A stretch of 64,000 bases of DNA from JAYQKL01 sp038142705 (GTDB lineage Bacteria > Pseudomonadota > Alphaproteobacteria > RS24). Positions 53,301-62,534 of this stretch are shown here, one piece after another. The position numbers and the translations under genes are program-made. The notes beneath the pieces were generated by a model. That model searched no databases and was not told where the DNA came from. It worked only from the letters and a program-made list of their open reading frames with translations. Numbering within the stretch: the first letter of the stretch is position 1; every line of letters starts with the position of its first letter. The stretch spans positions 62,001-126,000 of the forward strand of contig OZ244224.1 in NCBI GenBank assembly GCA_965217015.1. Reading direction: 5' to 3'.

Positions 53301-54215
53301 ATGAATGGAATAATCATGATGAATAAAATGCATTTTTTAAAATTTGCACATATGTCTAAGAGCCCGCTTTTCGCGCGCCTTTTTATATTCTTGTGTCTTG
53401 GTGTTATGTCTTTTTCAGGCGCGGCGCATGCGGCCCAGCCTGAGCCATGGCAGCTTGGGTTTCAGCCTGCTGCCACCGATATTATGACACAAATTACAGA
53501 CTTCAATAATTTCCTGCTCATTCTAATGACAGTGATTTCTGTCTTTGTGCTTGGTCTATTGCTTTATGTTTTGTTTCGCTTTAACGCCAAGTCAAACCCA
53601 GAGCCTTCCAAAACCAGTCACAACACGCTGATTGAGGTGATTTGGACAGTCGTGCCAATTTTGATTTTGGTTGTCATCGCCATTCCATCTTTCCGTTTGC
53701 TTTATGAGCAAGTGGAGCTGCCAGAATTTGATATGACCATTAAAGCGACTGGCTATCAATGGTATTGGGGATATGAATATCCCGATCATGGTGATTTCGC
53801 TTTTGACGCTATTATGCTTGAAGAAGACGAGCTGGAAGCTGAGCAACCCCGTTTGTTAGCAACCGATAATGCGGTTGTGGTGCCCGTTGATACCACCATT
53901 CGCGTTGTGGTGACATCTGCTGATGTGATTCACAACTGGGCCATGCCTGCCTTTGGCAATAAAATGGACGCGATACCGGGTCGTTTGAACGAAACATGGT
54001 TCAGAGCGGAAAAAACCGGCACATATTATGGTCAGTGTTCTGAACTTTGCGGTATCCGTCACGCCTTTATGCCGATTATGGTGAAAGTCGTTGAAAAAGA
54101 AGAATTTACCGCTTGGGTCGAGCAGGCCAAAGTCGAATTTGCAAAAATTGATACCGATACTGACGCGGTGAAGCTGGCAGATGCTTCATCGGTTTCAGCA
54201 TCGGCTAACCAGTAA
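53301..54215 (+). CDS. ctaC: Cytochrome c oxidase subunit II
   Basis: 304 residues. A signal peptide (FARLFIFLCLGVMSFSG then AHAA) and two membrane helices precede the cupredoxin domain. CuA ligands are visible: His211 (DVIHNW), Cys246, Cys250, His254 and Met257 in YGQCSELCGIRHAFM, and the aromatic GYQWYWGYEY transfers electrons. Alternative starts at 53316 and 53319 have GGAA upstream and may be the true ones. First gene of the oxidase operon; ctaD follows by 14 bases with AAAGGAG. Confidence 0.95.
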   Translation: MNGIIMMNKMHFLKFAHMSKSPLFARLFIFLCLGVMSFSGAAHAAQPEPWQLGFQPAATDIMTQITDFNNFLLILMTVISVFVLGLLLYVLFRFNAKSNPEPSKTSHNTLIEVIWTVVPILILVVIAIPSFRLLYEQVELPEFDMTIKATGYQWYWGYEYPDHGDFAFDAIMLEEDELEAEQPRLLATDNAVVVPVDTTIRVVVTSADVIHNWAMPAFGNKMDAIPGRLNETWFRAEKTGTYYGQCSELCGIRHAFMPIMVKVVEKEEFTAWVEQAKVEFAKIDTDTDAVKLADASSVSASANQ

Positions 54216-54229
54216 AAGGAGCTGTCAAT

Positions 54230-55834
54230 ATGGCAACTGAACATGCTGTAGATAACCATCACGAAGACCACCCAAGAGGGTGGAAACGCTATTTATACTC
54301 AACCAATCACAAAGATATTGGAACCATGTATCTTATCTTTGCGATTCTTGGTGGCGTCATTGGTGGCGCAATGTCTGTGCTTATCCGCATGGAATTGCAA
54401 GCACCGGGTGACGGCATTTTAGGCGGTGACCATCACCTTTATAATGTGCTTGTCACTGGTCATGGCCTGATTATGATTTTCTTTATGGTCATGCCCGCCA
54501 TGATTGGTGGTTTTGGTAACTGGTTTGTGCCGCTCATGATTGGCGCACCAGATATGGCGTTCCCGCGTATGAATAATATTTCATTCTGGCTATTGCCTTT
54601 TGCGCTCGCGCTTTTGCTGCTGTCTATTTTTGTTGAGGGCCCGCCCGGTAATAATGGAGTTGGTGGCGGTTGGACAATTTATCCACCTCTCTCAACTTCT
54701 GGCCAGCCTGGTCCGGCAATGGATTTGGCAATTTTTGCTTTGCATGTTGGTGGTATTTCATCAATTTTGGGTGCGATTAACTTCATCACCACAATTTTGA
54801 ACATGCGCGCACCGGGCATGACAATGCATAAAATGCCGCTATTTGTCTGGTCTGTTTTGGTGACCGCTTTCTTGCTGCTCTTGTCTTTGCCAGTGCTTGC
54901 AGGGGCGATTACCATGTTGTTGACGGACCGTAATTTCGGCACAACTTTCTTTGATCCAGCCGGTGGCGGTGATCCGATTTTATACCAGCATTTGTTCTGG
55001 TTCTTTGGTCACCCTGAAGTTTATATTCTGATTTTGCCCGGCTTTGGTATTGTCTCTCATGTTGTATCAACCTTCTCGCGCAAGCCTGTTTTTGGTTATT
55101 TGGGCATGGCCTATGCGATGGTTGCAATTGGCGGTGTTGGCTTTGTTGTGTGGGCGCACCACATGTACACAGTGGGCATGTCTGTTAATGCGCAAGCCTA
55201 TTTTGTGGCTGCGACAATGGTGATTGCGGTGCCGACAGGGGTGAAGATTTTCTCTTGGATTGCGACCATGTGGGGCGGCTCAATCGAGCTAAAAACACCT
55301 ATGCTTTGGGCGTTTGGCTTTATCTTCTTGTTTACGCTTGGGGGTGTCACCGGTGTGATGCTGGCCAATGCTGGTGTTGACCGCTCTTACCACGATACTT
55401 ATTTCGTCGTGGCGCATTTCCATTATGTGCTGTCATTGGGTGCGGTATTTGCGATTTTCTCTGCGTGGTATTACTGGTTCGGTAAAATGTTCGGTGTAAC
55501 CTATTCAGAGTTCATCGGTAAATTGCATTTCTGGGTCACATTTATTGGTGTGAATCTGATTTTCTTCCCACAGCATTTCTTGGGTATGGCTGGCATGCCA
55601 CGCCGCTATGCGGATTATCCAGATGCCTATGCGGGTTGGAACTATGTTTCATCAATCGGTAGTTACATCTCAGCCTTTGGGGTGGTTATTTTCCTCATTG
55701 GTGTTGTGCATGCCTTTATGCGCAATGAAAAAGCTGCCAATAACCCATGGGGTGAAGGTGCGGATACGCTTGAGTGGACACTCAGCTCGCCACCACCATT
55801 CCACCAGTTTAACGAACTGCCAAAAATCAAATAG
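54230..55834 (+). CDS. ctaD: Cytochrome c oxidase subunit I
   Basis: 534 residues, twelve helices. The catalytic subunit holding heme a and the heme a3-CuB site. HGLIMIFFMVMPAMIGGFG carries the heme a ligand, WFFGHPEVYILILPGFGI the CuB His and cross-linked Tyr, AHHMYTVG two more CuB His, and VVAHFHYVLSLG the two heme ligands. D-channel Asn/Asp are seen in GAPDMAFPRMNN. It is the aa3-type oxidase typical of aerobic alphaproteobacteria. Confidence 0.98.
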   Translation: MATEHAVDNHHEDHPRGWKRYLYSTNHKDIGTMYLIFAILGGVIGGAMSVLIRMELQAPGDGILGGDHHLYNVLVTGHGLIMIFFMVMPAMIGGFGNWFVPLMIGAPDMAFPRMNNISFWLLPFALALLLLSIFVEGPPGNNGVGGGWTIYPPLSTSGQPGPAMDLAIFALHVGGISSILGAINFITTILNMRAPGMTMHKMPLFVWSVLVTAFLLLLSLPVLAGAITMLLTDRNFGTTFFDPAGGGDPILYQHLFWFFGHPEVYILILPGFGIVSHVVSTFSRKPVFGYLGMAYAMVAIGGVGFVVWAHHMYTVGMSVNAQAYFVAATMVIAVPTGVKIFSWIATMWGGSIELKTPMLWAFGFIFLFTLGGVTGVMLANAGVDRSYHDTYFVVAHFHYVLSLGAVFAIFSAWYYWFGKMFGVTYSEFIGKLHFWVTFIGVNLIFFPQHFLGMAGMPRRYADYPDAYAGWNYVSSIGSYISAFGVVIFLIGVVHAFMRNEKAANNPWGEGADTLEWTLSSPPPFHQFNELPKIK

Positions 55835-55858
55835 GCAGTCTGGAACGGAAAAAACCAA

Positions 55859-56794
55859 ATGAACGATAGTTTGGGACAAAATGAAAAAGCGCAAGAGCCG
55901 GTGTCTATAACAGATGCCGGCTCTGCCGCAGATTATTTTGAGCTGCTAAAGCCGCGTGTTATGTCTTTGGTCATCTTTACCGCCTTTATTGGACTGGTTG
56001 TGGCCCCAGTGAGCGTGCACCCTGTGATGGCATTTGCTGGGCTTTTGTTTATTGCTATTGGGGCGGGCGCATCAGCCGCTCTTAATATGTGGTATGATGC
56101 AGATATTGACGCTCAAATGACACGCACGGCCTTACGGCCCATACCATCTGGTCGCATAGATAAGTCAACAAGTCTGGCTTTTGGTTTATGGTTGGCGGGC
56201 ATTTCGGTTTTTTGTTTGGGCGTTTTTATTAACTGGACAGCGGCTGCATTGCTGGCCTTTACGATTTTCTTTTATGCTGTGGTCTATACGATTTGGCTTA
56301 AGCGCAGCACCGCCCAAAATATTGTGATTGGCGGCGCGGCAGGGGCGTTTCCGCCAATGATTGGCTGGGCCGTCGCAACAGGCGAAATTGGCCTTTATTC
56401 TATCGTGCTTTTCGCCATTATCTTTTTCTGGACGCCGCCACATTTTTGGGCATTAGCGTTGTTAAAAAATGATGAATATAAAGCGGTAAATGTCCCCATG
56501 CTGCCGGTGACGGCTGGCATAGAGGCCACCCGCCTGCAAATTGTTTTATATAGCCTCATTCTGGTTGGTGTGAGTTTCTTGCCCTATGCAATGGGCTATG
56601 CGGGTTTGTTTTATGGCCTGACGGCGCTGAGTTTAAATGCGCTCTTTTTGGCGCTGGCGGTTTGGTTATTGCTTGCCAATAAAGAGCAGCTTGCCCAGCC
56701 TGCACGGCGTTTATTTGTCTATTCAATCTTTTATTTATTTCTGCTTTTTGCCAGTTTGCCAGCAGATCAACTTTTAAGTTCAACACAAGGTTAA
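55859..56794 (+). CDS. ctaB: Protoheme IX farnesyltransferase (heme O synthase)
   Basis: 311 residues, UbiA-type membrane enzyme adding a farnesyl chain to heme b, providing heme O for heme A. The motif NMWYDADIDAQMTRTALRPI is diagnostic, with TPPHFWALALLKNDEYKAVN as the second conserved loop. It sits between ctaD and coxF with two bases to the latter. ctaA (heme A synthase) is not in the window. Confidence 0.96.
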   Translation: MNDSLGQNEKAQEPVSITDAGSAADYFELLKPRVMSLVIFTAFIGLVVAPVSVHPVMAFAGLLFIAIGAGASAALNMWYDADIDAQMTRTALRPIPSGRIDKSTSLAFGLWLAGISVFCLGVFINWTAAALLAFTIFFYAVVYTIWLKRSTAQNIVIGGAAGAFPPMIGWAVATGEIGLYSIVLFAIIFFWTPPHFWALALLKNDEYKAVNVPMLPVTAGIEATRLQIVLYSLILVGVSFLPYAMGYAGLFYGLTALSLNALFLALAVWLLLANKEQLAQPARRLFVYSIFYLFLLFASLPADQLLSSTQG

Positions 56795-56796
56795 AC

Positions 56797-56979
56797 ATGT
56801 CCGATAAAAAAACAGAAACAAATAAAAATGCCGAAATTGGCACTTGGAACGAAGACTTGCTGGCCACCCGCCGCCGGCGCGCGCGTGTGACTGCGTTTTT
56901 GCTGGGCGCTTTTGTTGTCTTGTTTTTCCTGATTACGGTTGTGCGCCTTGGTGCCAATATTGTGAACCGGCCTTTATAA
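56797..56979 (+). CDS. CoxF-like small membrane protein
   Basis: 60 residues, one transmembrane helix (VTAFLLGAFVVLFFLITVV). Basic residues precede it (ARRRRARV), giving an inside N-terminus, and the C-terminus RLGANIVNRPL matches the small protein encoded between ctaB and ctaG in alphaproteobacteria, called CoxF. Role in oxidase assembly is inferred from position only. Confidence 0.75.
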   Translation: MSDKKTETNKNAEIGTWNEDLLATRRRRARVTAFLLGAFVVLFFLITVVRLGANIVNRPL

Positions 56980-56997
56980 GCGAGAGTTTGATATATT

Positions 56998-57594
56998 ATG
57001 AGCGAGCATACACAGCATCACAATCAACAAGATAAGCATCGCCGCACGGCTTTTGCCTGTTTGGGTGGGGTGGTGTTGATGATTGGTTTGGCGTATGCCT
57101 CTGTCCCGCTTTATGACCTATTTTGTCGTGTGACCGGTTTTGGCGGCACAACCAATCGAGCTGAGCAAGCTTCGCAAGTCATTGGTGAGCGTGTGATTGA
57201 AATCCGTTTTGATGCGAGCCTAAACCGGAAAATGCCTTGGGCGTTTAACCCGCCAGCTGAAACTGTTGCGCTGAAAGTTGGCGAAACAGGTTTGGCCTTT
57301 TATCAGGCTCAAAACCTGACTGATGAAACCATTACAGGTACCGCAACCTATAATGTGACGCCGCAAAAAGCGGGGTATTATTTTTCGAAAATTGATTGTT
57401 TTTGCTTTACAGAGCAAGTGCTTGAACCCGGGCAAAGTGTTGATATGCCCGTTACATTTTTTATTGACCCTGAAATTGTGAATGACAAGGAAATGAATGA
57501 TGTCAAAACCATCACTTTGTCATATACTTTCTTCAGGTCTGAAAAGTCAGCAGACAATAAGTCTGCAGAAAAAACTTTAAGCCCGAAAGGATAG
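56998..57594 (+). CDS. ctaG: Cytochrome c oxidase assembly factor CtaG/Cox11
   Basis: 198 residues: one membrane anchor (FACLGGVVLMIGLAYASVPL) followed by YDLFCRVTGFGGTT and a periplasmic domain. KIDCFCFTEQ contains the CFC copper-binding pair. It delivers copper to the CuB site of subunit I. Placed between coxF and ctaE with spacings of 18 and 14 bases. Confidence 0.96.
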   Translation: MSEHTQHHNQQDKHRRTAFACLGGVVLMIGLAYASVPLYDLFCRVTGFGGTTNRAEQASQVIGERVIEIRFDASLNRKMPWAFNPPAETVALKVGETGLAFYQAQNLTDETITGTATYNVTPQKAGYYFSKIDCFCFTEQVLEPGQSVDMPVTFFIDPEIVNDKEMNDVKTITLSYTFFRSEKSADNKSAEKTLSPKG

Positions 57595-57608
57595 AAAAGG
57601 GATTGAAT

Positions 57609-58442
57609 ATGGCTGACGCACACGCAAAAAATCATGACTACCATTTGGTTGACCCTAGCCCATGGCCGTTTATCGCATCGGTAAGTGTTTTTATCTTGGC
57701 CGTTGGGGCTGTCTTGTTCATGCATGATTACACGCATTGGGTGATGACAATTGGTTTTGTCGGTGTTCTTTATGTGATGTATGCTTGGTGGCGCGATGTG
57801 ATACGCGAAGCCAATCAAGGCGACCACACTCCAGTTGTCCAACTTCACCATCGTTATGGCATGATGATGTTTATCGCCTCTGAGGTGATGTTCTTTGTGG
57901 CGTGGTTTTGGGCTTATTTTGATGCCAGCCTCATGACGGCTCACCCATTGCAAGAACTGCGGACTGAATTAACTGGCGGGCAGTGGCCACCACAAGGCAT
58001 TGAGACTTTTGACCCTTGGCATTTGCCGTTTATCAATACGCTGATATTGCTGACCAGTGGCACGACTGTCACTTGGGCGCATCACGCTTTGCAGCATGAT
58101 GACCGCCAAGGCCTAAAATGGGGGCTTATCCTCACCTGTATTTTGGGGGCATTGTTTTCTGTCTTACAGGTTTATGAATATACGCATGCTGCCTTTGGTT
58201 TTTCTGGCCATATTTATGGCGCAACTTTCTATATGGCGACAGGCTTTCATGGGTTCCATGTGTTGGTTGGCACGATTTTCTTGCTGGTATGCCTATTGCG
58301 CGCATTGGGCGGGGATTTCACATCCAAGCAGCATTTTGGGTTTGAAGCGGCGGCTTGGTATTGGCATTTTGTTGATGTCGTTTGGCTGTTTTTATTCGCG
58401 GTTATTTATGTGTTGGGGTCTGGCACACCAGCCGCGCATTAA
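57609..58442 (+). CDS. ctaE: Cytochrome c oxidase subunit III
   Basis: 277 residues from ATG at 57609, with AGGGA six bases upstream; a TTG at 57603 is less likely. Seven helices in the long form: HDYHLVDPSPWPF, MMMFIASEVMFFVAWFWAYF, and the C-terminal HFGFEAAAWYWHFVDVVWLF are diagnostic. It stabilises the catalytic core. A terminator-like hairpin follows 46 bases downstream. Confidence 0.97.
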   Translation: MADAHAKNHDYHLVDPSPWPFIASVSVFILAVGAVLFMHDYTHWVMTIGFVGVLYVMYAWWRDVIREANQGDHTPVVQLHHRYGMMMFIASEVMFFVAWFWAYFDASLMTAHPLQELRTELTGGQWPPQGIETFDPWHLPFINTLILLTSGTTVTWAHHALQHDDRQGLKWGLILTCILGALFSVLQVYEYTHAAFGFSGHIYGATFYMATGFHGFHVLVGTIFLLVCLLRALGGDFTSKQHFGFEAAAWYWHFVDVVWLFLFAVIYVLGSGTPAAH

Positions 58443-58488
58443 GCTAATAGCTGATGCAAAACCTTATGCTGTTTTTAGCACAACAAAA

Positions 58489-58524
58489 AAGGGGCGCCTT
58501 GTGGGGCGTCCCTTCTTCTTTTCT
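58489..58524 (+). terminator. Terminator after ctaE
   Basis: AAGGGGCGCC (58489-58498) pairs with GGCGTCCCTT (58505-58514), ten base pairs including one G-T, followed by a T-rich tract. It may separate the oxidase core from surf1-thrC or attenuate readthrough. Confidence 0.7.
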
Positions 58525-58558
58525 TTTACCAATTTCGGCTTTTGGCAATAAATAAATT

Positions 58559-59281
58559 ATGAGAAAACCTCAAATAATACCAAGCGTCATAAGCCTTTTT
58601 GTTCTGGTGGGCTTAATCCAACTTGGTAATTGGCAAATGGAGCGTCTGGCGTGGAAAGAGGCGCTCATCGCGCGGGTGAGTGAGCGTTTGGACGCGCCGC
58701 CCGAATGGGTTCCCAATACGCGGCGTTGGCCAGAATTAAGCGCGGCGCAAAATGCTTATAAGCGCGTTTTATTTGCTGGCAAATTTGATTATGACAAAGA
58801 GATTTATTGGTATGCGGGTGCTTATCGCGGTGAGACGGGGGTGCATGTTATCACCCCGCTGCAGCAGCTTGATGGCACTTATATTCTGGTCAATCGCGGC
58901 TTTGTGCCAGACCGGTTAAAAGATCCAAAAACCCGCGCCCAAGGTCAGCTTGAAGGGCATCATAATCTTTCCGGCCTGATGCGATGGCCAAGCCAACGCG
59001 GCATGTTTGAGCCTGAAAATGACACAAAAAATAATTTATGGTTTGTGCGTGATCTTGACCAAATGGCGGATTATTTAGGCCTTGAGGTGGCGCCGTTTTT
59101 TATTGAGTTAGATGCAGATAGCGGTTTTGAGGGGGGGCCCATAGCTGGCCAGACTCGTGTGCAATTTTCCAATCGCCATTTAGAATATGCCATGACATGG
59201 TATGGTCTTGCACTAACACTTGTGGTTATCTTCATTTTGTGGCACATCGTGCCTCAACATAGAAAACCTGATGATGATTGA
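58559..59281 (+). CDS. SURF1-family oxidase assembly protein
   Basis: 240 residues with two terminal transmembrane helices and a periplasmic domain between. LIQLGNWQMERLAWKEALI near the N-terminus and QVRFSNRHLEY-like end (VQFSNRHLEYAMTWYGLAL) are the SURF1 hallmarks, as is ILVNRGFVP. It helps insert heme a into subunit I. No strong ribosome-binding site is seen. It ends three bases before thrC. Confidence 0.93.
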   Translation: MRKPQIIPSVISLFVLVGLIQLGNWQMERLAWKEALIARVSERLDAPPEWVPNTRRWPELSAAQNAYKRVLFAGKFDYDKEIYWYAGAYRGETGVHVITPLQQLDGTYILVNRGFVPDRLKDPKTRAQGQLEGHHNLSGLMRWPSQRGMFEPENDTKNNLWFVRDLDQMADYLGLEVAPFFIELDADSGFEGGPIAGQTRVQFSNRHLEYAMTWYGLALTLVVIFILWHIVPQHRKPDDD

Positions 59282-59284
59282 TTG

Positions 59285-60703
59285 ATGAAATATATAAGCA
59301 CACGCGGGCAGGCCCCAATATTAAGTTTTGAGGATACGCTTCTGGCAGGTTTGGCGACAGATGGCGGGCTTTATGTGCCTGAAAGCTGGCCGCGCTTGCC
59401 TGCTGAAACCCTGCGCAGTTTTGCCGATAAATCTTATGCAGAAGTCGCGTTTGAGGTGTTATCGCCTTTTCTTGGCGCCGATGCAGATTTGGCGCGGTTT
59501 CAAGAAATTATCCAACAAGCCTATGCATGTTTTGACGCGCCAGAGGTTGCCCCACTGGTGCCGTTAATGCAAGAAAATGGCCGTGCGCATTATTTATTGG
59601 AGCTTTTCCATGGGCCCACTTTAGCTTTCAAAGATGTGGCGATGCAATTGCTGGCGCGCCTCATGGACGATGCTTTGGCCAAACGCGGTCAGCGTGCCAC
59701 TATTGTTGGCGCGACCTCAGGCGATACGGGTGGGGCAGCGATAGAGGCTTTTCGTGGGCGTGAAGCCATTGATGTCTTTATTTTATATCCGCAAGGGCGG
59801 GTTTCTGATGTGCAGCGCAAACAAATGACCACCCCGCAAGATGACAATGTGCGTGCGGTTGCGGTTGATGGCACATTTGATGATTGTCAGGCATTGGTGA
59901 AGTCTATGTTTAACGATTCAGAGTTCCGCCATCAGGTTGGTTTGGCGGGGGTGAATTCGATTAATTGGGCGCGGGTAATGGCGCAAACGGTTTATTATTT
60001 CACCGCATCTGCAAAGCTGGTCGGGGCGCAAAAACCTATTGGGTTTTCTGTGCCAACAGGCAATTTCGGCGACATTTTTGCTGGCTATGTGGCGGCCAAA
60101 ATGGGGCTGCCTATCGCCAGCTTGATGATTGCCACCAATGTGAATGATATTTTGGCGCGGGTGTTGGCAACGGGTGTGTATGAAATTGGTGATGTGGTCG
60201 CAACCGCCAGCCCGTCAATGGATATTCAGGTTTCGAGTAATTTTGAACGCTTATTATTTGAAGCCTCTGGCCGTGATGCCGAGATGGTCAGCTCTTTAAT
60301 GGCGCAATTGGCATCAGAGAAAAGCTTCACCCTGTCAGATGAGATGCGCGAAAAAATTACTGCGCAATTTGAGGCTGTCAGAATAGACGAGGCGCAAACA
60401 TTTGAGGTGATGCGCAAAGTGCAAAATGATATGGGTATGATTTTAGACCCGCATACAGCCATTGGTTTGGGCGCGGCGTGGCAATCTCAGCTTGATCATG
60501 ATATTCCGATGGTGACTTTGGCCACCGCTCACCCGGCAAAGTTTCCCGCTTCTGTTGAAAAGGCCTGTGGCGCGCCTGCGCCAGCCCCGCAGCGTGTTGT
60601 GGATATGATGACCCAACCAGAGCGCAGTGATGATTTGCCAAATGATTTAGCTCAAGTGCAAGCTTATATACGCGCCAAAACACGTGCGCTCAATAACGCA
60701 TAA
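59285..60703 (+). CDS. thrC: Threonine synthase
   Basis: 472 residues from ATG at 59285, three bases after the SURF1 stop. PLP enzyme converting O-phosphohomoserine to threonine. The PLP lysine is in GPTLAFKDVAMQLL, the phosphate loop in VPTGNFGDIFAGY, and GATSGDTGGAAIEAF is conserved. thrB lies at the right edge of the window on the other strand, so the two last steps of the pathway are close together but not in one operon. Confidence 0.96.
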   Translation: MKYISTRGQAPILSFEDTLLAGLATDGGLYVPESWPRLPAETLRSFADKSYAEVAFEVLSPFLGADADLARFQEIIQQAYACFDAPEVAPLVPLMQENGRAHYLLELFHGPTLAFKDVAMQLLARLMDDALAKRGQRATIVGATSGDTGGAAIEAFRGREAIDVFILYPQGRVSDVQRKQMTTPQDDNVRAVAVDGTFDDCQALVKSMFNDSEFRHQVGLAGVNSINWARVMAQTVYYFTASAKLVGAQKPIGFSVPTGNFGDIFAGYVAAKMGLPIASLMIATNVNDILARVLATGVYEIGDVVATASPSMDIQVSSNFERLLFEASGRDAEMVSSLMAQLASEKSFTLSDEMREKITAQFEAVRIDEAQTFEVMRKVQNDMGMILDPHTAIGLGAAWQSQLDHDIPMVTLATAHPAKFPASVEKACGAPAPAPQRVVDMMTQPERSDDLPNDLAQVQAYIRAKTRALNNA

Positions 60704-60743
60704 TTTCCTCGCTCTTTTGGGTGAGATTTGGCAAAATTATCTT

Positions 60744-61766
60744 ATGCAATCTCAATTTCTAAAGGCCTTGTTTCAAAATTGCCAAACCAAAACCGTCCTC
60801 ATGCCGGTATTTGGCAGGCCGGTCTTTGGTAGGGCGGTATTTGGGAGCTTGGTGTTGGGGCTGATGTCGATATTCTGTGTCATCGGGGCAATGCCAGTCA
60901 GGGCAGCCAGCGCGGTTGATGTTGTTTTGGTTTCCAATCAATTGCGGGTAATGAATGTCAGCGACACAATGGTGCGCACGCGGCCTAATGAAACCGAGTT
61001 TGCTGTGCAAAATACCAGCGATGTGGTGCTTGTTTTTGAGCTTCATATAACAGGGCGTGACATTTTTCATCAGGCTGTTTTGGGTTATCGCGATAATGCG
61101 CCGCCCACACCTTATCGGCTTGTGAGTTCTGATGACCAGGAAACAACCTCTGTGCCACAGCACCCCAATCGCCTGCCAATCGCGCTTATGCCGGGTGAAG
61201 TGAAGCGGTTTTTATTGATTGGCGAAACGCCCGCACATGCGAAATTTTGGTTTTGGGACAGGAATTACCACAAAAGTTTTGAGCAAAACCAAGCCGTTTT
61301 TCGCCAGATTTTGCTTGTCTCATTAGCTGTATTTGCCTTTTTATGTGTGCCAGCAGCCTATCGCCTGAAGCGCTGGCGGCTTTTATTGCCTGCTTTTTTT
61401 GCGCTATCCATTGGTGGTGTTTTATATTTACGGTGGGAGGCCGCGCAGCTGGCAAATGGTCTCGCTTATCTGCGCTTCCTGTTATTGGTTGGGTTGGCTT
61501 ATGTGGTGTTTGCGCATCGTGCCTTGCTGCGCCTGCCATGGACGGAACGGCGATATTGGCGCACAGTGGTGCTGTCGATTGATGTTTTGCTGTTTTTATG
61601 CGTGCTGGGTTGGATCACTTTATATTTTGAGTCCGATTTTCTGGACAGCATAAGCACAGAATGGCTTGAATTTGCTTTAGCCATGACAGCTTTATTATTG
61701 TGCTTGGCGAGCAATTTATATTTTCTATTTCCGGGTCGCTCTAAGCTGACCCCTGATCGGAACTAA
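60744..61766 (+). CDS. Multi-span membrane protein of unknown function, 7TM-like
   Basis: 340 residues from ATG at 60744; an ATG at 60684 overlaps thrC and is less likely. No family recognised. An N-terminal signal or helix is followed by a tandem VFGR repeat (VFGRPVFGRAVFGS). Residues about 55-185 form a soluble, probably periplasmic beta domain (VRTRPNETEFAVQNTSD). After that six or seven helices follow to the C-terminus, ending in YFLFPGRSK. The layout resembles 7TMR-DISM sensors, but without a signalling domain. The last 26 bases overlap yqgE tail to tail. Confidence 0.6.
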   Translation: MQSQFLKALFQNCQTKTVLMPVFGRPVFGRAVFGSLVLGLMSIFCVIGAMPVRAASAVDVVLVSNQLRVMNVSDTMVRTRPNETEFAVQNTSDVVLVFELHITGRDIFHQAVLGYRDNAPPTPYRLVSSDDQETTSVPQHPNRLPIALMPGEVKRFLLIGETPAHAKFWFWDRNYHKSFEQNQAVFRQILLVSLAVFAFLCVPAAYRLKRWRLLLPAFFALSIGGVLYLRWEAAQLANGLAYLRFLLLVGLAYVVFAHRALLRLPWTERRYWRTVVLSIDVLLFLCVLGWITLYFESDFLDSISTEWLEFALAMTALLLCLASNLYFLFPGRSKLTPDRN

Positions 61767-62319
61767 GCATGCCGGGGTCAATGCCCATCAGGCGCATGCC
61801 AGCTAGATATTTCTTCTCTGGCGCAATGGCAAAAATCAAATCCAGATTAAAGTCACAAATCAGCCAAGCATTCTCAATCAATTCCTGTTCCAATTGCCCC
61901 GCACCCCAGCCTGAATAGCCCAGTAAAATAATGGCATTTTCAATGGGGTGGCGCGAGCATAGAACCTCAAGAACGTCCAAAGTAGCGGTGACACCTATTT
62001 GACCATTGGCATTAAAAACGGTGGAGCTGCTTTTATAGGTGCTGTCATGCAAAACAAAGCCGCGCCCCGTATCGACAGGCCCGCCAATAAAAACCGGGTC
62101 ATTTGTCGGGCGCTCTGCGTCTGGTAGTTCAAGACTTTCAATAATATCTGTCAGCACAATATCTTCCGCCTGTTGGTTTATCACAAACCCCATCGCGCCT
62201 TCGGCATTATGTTCATGCAGATAAATCAGGGTTTGATTAAACCGCGTATCCCCAATTGTCGGGGTCGCCAGTAATAATTTGCCAGCAAGGCTTGGTGTTT
62301 TTTTATGTGCTGTATTCAT
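61741..62319 (-). CDS. YqgE/AlgH family protein (UPF0301)
   Basis: 192 residues. GKLLLATPTIGDTRFNQTLIY, GAMGFVINQQAEDI, PVFIGGPVDTGRGFVLH and LLGYSGWGAGQLEQELIEN are all landmark motifs of UPF0301. Biochemical role unknown; E. coli members are linked to general regulation only weakly. It overlaps the membrane protein gene at the 3' end and stands apart from other minus-strand genes. Confidence 0.93.
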   Translation of the reverse strand: MNTAHKKTPSLAGKLLLATPTIGDTRFNQTLIYLHEHNAEGAMGFVINQQAEDIVLTDIIESLELPDAERPTNDPVFIGGPVDTGRGFVLHDSTYKSSSTVFNANGQIGVTATLDVLEVLCSRHPIENAIILLGYSGWGAGQLEQELIENAWLICDFNLDLIFAIAPEKKYLAGMRLMGIDPGMLSSDQGSA

Positions 62320-62534
62320 TAACTCTAGCCTATCGCTAAAATAAGCGTTTGGAAATGATGCAAAGGTAAAAAAGACACGACTATTTCATGAAGCGGGTGC
62401 GACTGTCGTTATGTCCGAGATTCAATATGCTGATTATTTTGCTATAAATTCTGTAAATTGATGCTCTCTGGGGCTTGTTTTTTTGTAAATTAACTTATTC
62501 TATAGCAAGAGATTATTTTCAATAGGAGAAACTG
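62320..62534. other. Intergenic region between yqgE and the peroxiredoxin gene
   Basis: 215 non-coding bases, AT-rich. AGGAGAAACTG before ATG 62535 gives the peroxiredoxin ribosome-binding site. CTTGTT (62474-62479) and TATTCT (62496-62501), 16 bases apart, form a weak promoter candidate. An inverted CGCT/AGCG lies near 62335. Nothing else recognised. Confidence 0.35.
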
